Source: Ignavibacteriaceae bacterium
Lineage (GTDB): Bacteria > Bacteroidota > Ignavibacteria > Ignavibacteriales > Ignavibacteriaceae
DNA: 42,002 bases
Direction: 5' to 3'
Assembly (NCBI GenBank): GCA_014879635.1
Contig: JACSRR010000207.1
Span: forward strand, 1-42,002
This document shows, piece after piece, positions 38,344 through 42,002 of the stretch. Under the pieces are notes generated by a model, which did not search any database, was not told where the DNA came from, and saw only the letters and a program-made list of their open reading frames with translations. The number at the start of each line of letters is the position of its first letter. Position 1 is the first letter of the stretch. Both the position numbers and the translations under genes were made by a program.

Positions 38344-38997
38344 TTAATAAATCACATCCGTACCGGAGGGTTCAGATTGATGAATTTTCCAAAATTCGTC
38401 TGCAATTGAAGTGGGGTTATATTTCGGATCATTTTGACTTACATACCCGCAAACAGTAACCGACCCAACTTTTACCTGTGTACCTTTAAGCGCTGTTGCA
38501 AGAGATTGAGTTAAGTTTTTAATTCCGGCTTTTCCTAAAGAGAGAGCCCCATAATCCGGGTTTGGAAACATAGAAAATCCGCCGCCGGTTAAGAGAATTG
38601 ACCCCCCGTGAGTTCTCATTCCGGGTAAAACTGCTCTTACGGCAACAATAGCGCCAGCAACATTAACTTTAAAACTATTCACGATATCATCATAATTTTG
38701 CTCTAAAATATTTGCTCTTTGTAGAATAGCAGCGTTGTAGAGCAACACAGTTGATGTAACCCCACTCTGTTTGTGAATAGAATCAATTGCCGAAATCAAT
38801 TCCTTTTCATTGCCGGCATCTGCTTGAGCAATGTAAGAATCAATTCTCAACCCTTCAAAACCTGAGCGATAATATTTTAAGGCATCCAAATTTCTGGCAA
38901 TCATACCAATTTTAAAACCGTCTTGAGCAAAGCGGTTAGCTACACCGGAACTTATACCGTTTCCCATACCTACAATAGTTATAAGTTTATGTGACAT
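38344..38997 (-). CDS. Short-chain dehydrogenase/reductase family protein
   Basis: Rossmann VGMGNGISSGVANRFAQDGFKIGMIARN; LLYNAA; LTGGGFSMFPNPDYGALSLGKAGIKNL (YxxxxxK). Confidence 0.9.
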   Translation of the reverse strand: MSHKLITIVGMGNGISSGVANRFAQDGFKIGMIARNLDALKYYRSGFEGLRIDSYIAQADAGNEKELISAIDSIHKQSGVTSTVLLYNAAILQRANILEQNYDDIVNSFKVNVAGAIVAVRAVLPGMRTHGGSILLTGGGFSMFPNPDYGALSLGKAGIKNLTQSLATALKGTQVKVGSVTVCGYVSQNDPKYNPTSIADEFWKIHQSEPSGTDVIY

Positions 38998-39008
38998 TTA
39001 ATAAACAC

Positions 39009-39863
39009 CTATTTTTTATGAAAATGTTTCCCGAAGAATTTCAAGCTATTAGCCAATGCATCGTTTGCTGCATTGTGGTCATAATCAGGATTACTTGGGT
39101 TTGCGAAAGCATGAACTGCGTCATATAATAAAATTTGTACAGATTTTCCCAGTTCATTCATTTTAGACTCAAAATCTGAGGCAATCTGAGGAGTTATCCA
39201 GCCATCTTTTTCGGCAATAATACCCAGAACGGGAGCCGAAATTTTAGACAATTTTGCGGGGTCATTTTCTGGCATACCGTAATAAAACACACACGCCTTC
39301 ACTTTAGATTCACCTAAAATTGCGGTTTGAATAGCCCACCCGCCTCCAAAACACCAGCCAACCACGGCAACTTCACCGTCATCACCCGTATAATTAAGTG
39401 CAGCAACTATGGTTTCGGTTGCTAAAGCAGGGTTAACTTCTTTAATATAAGTTGAAGCTTCTTGCTGAGTTGAAGCAATTTTTCCTTCATAGAGGTCTAA
39501 TGCAATTAGATTCACTCCTTCAAGATGTAAAGCAAAATTGTCTGTTTCTTTTTTAATATGATCATTTAACCCCCACCACTCGTGAATAACAAAGAGATAT
39601 TTATTTGATGGAGTAGCCGAAGGTACAAGGTACATTTGGGCGGTAAAACTGTTGTTAACCTTTAAAGGAACCATTGAACCCTTAAAATCAGTATAATCAG
39701 CCGAAAGCGGATTTTTGTGGGCTTCTACAAAATTTTCATCACCGGCAAATTTTGCCATTTTATCTTCACTGCAGCTATCTTCTTCGGCAGGGCAACATGA
39801 TTCGGTTGACTGTGCAGAGACTAAAACTGCAAAAAAGAGAAAAATTAAAGCAAAATATTTCAT
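39009..39863 (-). CDS. Dienelactone hydrolase family protein, secreted
   Basis: Signal peptide; VIHEWWGLNDHIK; VVGWCFGGGWAIQTAI nucleophile elbow; DAVHAFANPSNPDYD. Confidence 0.93.
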   Translation of the reverse strand: MKYFALIFLFFAVLVSAQSTESCCPAEEDSCSEDKMAKFAGDENFVEAHKNPLSADYTDFKGSMVPLKVNNSFTAQMYLVPSATPSNKYLFVIHEWWGLNDHIKKETDNFALHLEGVNLIALDLYEGKIASTQQEASTYIKEVNPALATETIVAALNYTGDDGEVAVVGWCFGGGWAIQTAILGESKVKACVFYYGMPENDPAKLSKISAPVLGIIAEKDGWITPQIASDFESKMNELGKSVQILLYDAVHAFANPSNPDYDHNAANDALANSLKFFGKHFHKK

Positions 39864-39921
39864 AAATACTCCATGTTTTTTATTGGCAAGCCAATCACAA
39901 ATTTAAATAAAATGTATCTTC

Positions 39922-40662
39922 TTACAAATTGAGAAATTCTTTCAGTTCTTTGTATAGAGATCTGCTAACGGGAAGAAATTCGCCGGTGCTCAATTTAATT
40001 CTATACTTATCCTTTTCAAACAATTCTAAGCCTGTAATAAATTCCAAATTAACGATATATGAACGGTGAATCTGAATAAATTCCTTTCCATTTAGATTTT
40101 CGGAGTAGTAAGAAATTTTTCCCTTTTTAATAAACTTCCCGCCTTTTGTTCGTAAATAAATATAGTCATCAGCGGCTTCAACATAAATTAAATCGCCTAC
40201 CGGAATAATCAAAATGTTGTTCTTATCTTTAACCGCAATTCTGGTAATAGGCTCTGATTTATTTAAAAGCGTTCCTGATGAGTTTTTGTTGTGAGCAGGT
40301 TCGGAAAGTTTTAACCTGATTTTCTGAACAAGTTTATCAAATCTCTCATCAGAAACAGGCTTTAAAAGATAATCGAAAGCATTTTGTTCAAAAGCTTTAA
40401 TAGCAAAATTATCGTGTGCCGTAACAAACACAACTTCCGGTAAGTGGTCTAAGAGTTCTAAAACTTCAAATCCGTTTAATTTGGGCATTGAAATGTCTAA
40501 AAACAGGAGTTCAGGCTTCAGTTCATTAACTAATTTTACGGCTTCAAATCCATTTTGAGCAACTGCAATAACTTCAAATCCTTCGTACATCAAGATAAGT
40601 TTTTTGATTAAACCCGAGCCTAAAGGTTCATCATCGGCAATTATACATTTAATTACTTTCAT
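39922..40662 (-). CDS. LytTR-family response regulator
   Basis: Receiver domain (LLFLDISMPKLNGFEVLELL, FDYLLKPVSDERF) plus LytTR domain (FIQIHRSYIVNLEFI). Confidence 0.95.
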   Translation of the reverse strand: MKVIKCIIADDEPLGSGLIKKLILMYEGFEVIAVAQNGFEAVKLVNELKPELLFLDISMPKLNGFEVLELLDHLPEVVFVTAHDNFAIKAFEQNAFDYLLKPVSDERFDKLVQKIRLKLSEPAHNKNSSGTLLNKSEPITRIAVKDKNNILIIPVGDLIYVEAADDYIYLRTKGGKFIKKGKISYYSENLNGKEFIQIHRSYIVNLEFITGLELFEKDKYRIKLSTGEFLPVSRSLYKELKEFLNL

Positions 40663-41370
40663 TGTAATGCGGGTAAAGTTAATTCTACAACGAATAAATT
40701 ATTATACTCTGAGATCTTAACGAGATTAACATTGTTATAATGAAGTTTTAACCTCTCTTTAACATTCTTTAACCCTACTCCGTCCTTTTTTTTCATTTTG
40801 GTAAAATCCTCGTAATTGTTTTCAATACTGATTAATATCATGTCACTGTAATTTTTGATTCTAAAGTTAATATTAACAGTTTCCGAAGTGTTTTCGACAC
40901 CGTGTTTAATACAATTTTCAATTAACGGTTGAATAATTAGGGGAGGTACCTTAAAATCGGAAGAGAAGGGCTCAAAAAATTCGTTATAATTTATTCTACT
41001 CCCAAATCTAATTGATTCAATTTCAATGTATTTCCTCACATTTTCGATCTCATCATTAAGACTAACAAAATCATTTTTCCCTGCCGTAAGAGAAAAGCGA
41101 ATATAATCTGCGAGCAAGATAATCATAGATTTAGCTCTACCGGGGTCTAAAGCTGTTAAGGCGGAGACCGAATTAAGCGAATTAAAGATAAAGTGGGGGT
41201 TAATCTGAAGTTTTAACGAATTAAGTTGAGCCTTTGTAAGCTCATTAATCAACTCTGCTTCGCTTTTCATTTTAATTGCGTAATCTTCGTAAAAAGAGGT
41301 CAGAGTCATCGAAAAAATTGCCATAAAGTAGAGAAGAACGCCCGAAAGTAACCGGAAATAAAATAAAGCT
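40659..41370 (-). CDS. LytS-type sensor histidine kinase, 5' (N-terminal) truncated at the probable join
   Basis: AQLNSLKLQINPHFIFNSLNSVSAL and PPLIIQPLIENCIKHGVE; the frame stays open upstream of the annotated ATG (ALFYFRLLSGVLLYFMAIF...) until about 41370; 4 bp overlap with the regulator. Confidence 0.88.
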
Positions 41371-42002
41371 GGATGACCTTCGTAAGTTTTATACGGTAAA
41401 AGGAAATGTGATCATGACGCATAAAGAAGAAAATCTGATCATTTATGGTGATGATGCATTTTTTGATAAGCGGAGGAGCATCGCAAAAGTATTTACAAAT
41501 GCATGGCTTACCAAAGTAACCGATGAAGGCGATACCCTGTTTATGTCGGCTGACACCTTAGTCTCGATCGATAGTGAAGACCCAGCCAAAAAAAGATTAC
41601 TGGCCTATAAAAATGTAAAGATCTTCAAAAAAGATATTCAAGGTTTGGCAGACTCGCTGGAGTACCGCCAGGCAGATTCCATTATGTTTTTGTATAAAGC
41701 ACCTGCGCTATGGACTGCCGGAAACCAAATGACTGCAGATACCATCAGTATGTTGATTGAAAATAATACCATCAGTAAGATATTTTTAACCGTCAATGCA
41801 TTTGTCATCTCAACGGATACACTTAAAAATTTCAACCAGATAAAAGGCAGAAAAATGACTGCACTTTTTAGAAAAAATCAGCTGCACCAGGTAAATGTGG
41901 AAGGTAATGGAGAGAGCATCTATTTTGCGCTGGAAGATAAGACAAGTCTGCTGATGGGGATGAATAAAATAATTTGTAGTAACATCATCATCCGCTTTAA
42001 GG
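41366..42002 (+). CDS. OstA-like (LptA/LptD N-domain) protein fragment, open at both ends; foreign to the upstream sequence
   Basis: Plus-frame translation KLDDLRKFYTVKGNVIMTHKEENLIIYGDDAFFDKRRSIAKVF...LFMSADTLVSIDSEDPAKKRLLAYKNVKIFKKDIQGLADSLEY...NFNQIKGRKMTALFRKNQLHQVNVEGNGESIYFALED...MGMNKIICSNIIIRFK; the ORF track omits it because there is no stop before the window end. Confidence 0.85.

Noticed and set aside
41638-41835. 65 aa minus-strand ORF near the right end
   Set aside because: Antisense to the convincingly coding OstA-like plus frame.

Overview
AT-rich 42 kb window, probably from an Ignavibacteria/Chlorobi-Bacteroidota-type genome (inferred from T9SS 'NYPNPFNPST' C-terminal domains and Bacteroidota-style promoters). 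Contents, left to right: (1) bases 1-19 are the Nextera transposon-end adapter (AGATGTGTATAAGAGACAG), so the left edge is a library artefact and Cas10 is truncated. (2) 3' part of a type III-A CRISPR-Cas operon: cas10 C-terminal half with GGDD, csm2, csm3, csm4, and csm5 with an unusual C-terminal extension. No array, cas1/2, cas6 or CARF effector is visible. (3) Convergent ftcD-like gene, then a two-gene operon encoding a ParA-like ATPase and an AlbA_2/Schlafen-type protein. (4) A ~23 kb beta-1,3/1,6-glucan (laminarin-like) utilisation locus (about 9.2-32.5 kb). It encodes a TIM-barrel glycosidase fused to a predicted outer-membrane beta-barrel, multidomain binding proteins (two with T9SS signals), a ROK regulator, two GH16, two GH17 and one GH30 enzyme, a GPH-type symporter, an orphan sugar-binding lipoprotein, UspA, and a large GH149-like beta-1,3-glucan phosphorylase. 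No SusC/SusD pair is seen. (5) A ~0.9 kb intergenic mosaic of direct and inverted repeats. (6) Housekeeping genes: small basic protein, DUF985 cupin, fumC, glycosyltransferase-like membrane protein, SDR, dienelactone hydrolase, LytTR/LytS-type two-component pair. (7) From about 41.37 kb to the end, a fragment of a Bacteroidota OstA-like protein begins abruptly inside the truncated kinase gene, most likely a chimeric assembly join. The most interesting biology is the SusCD-less glucan locus with its glycosidase-barrel fusion and mosaic binding domains, followed by the ParA/AlbA_2 pair and the Csm5 extension.
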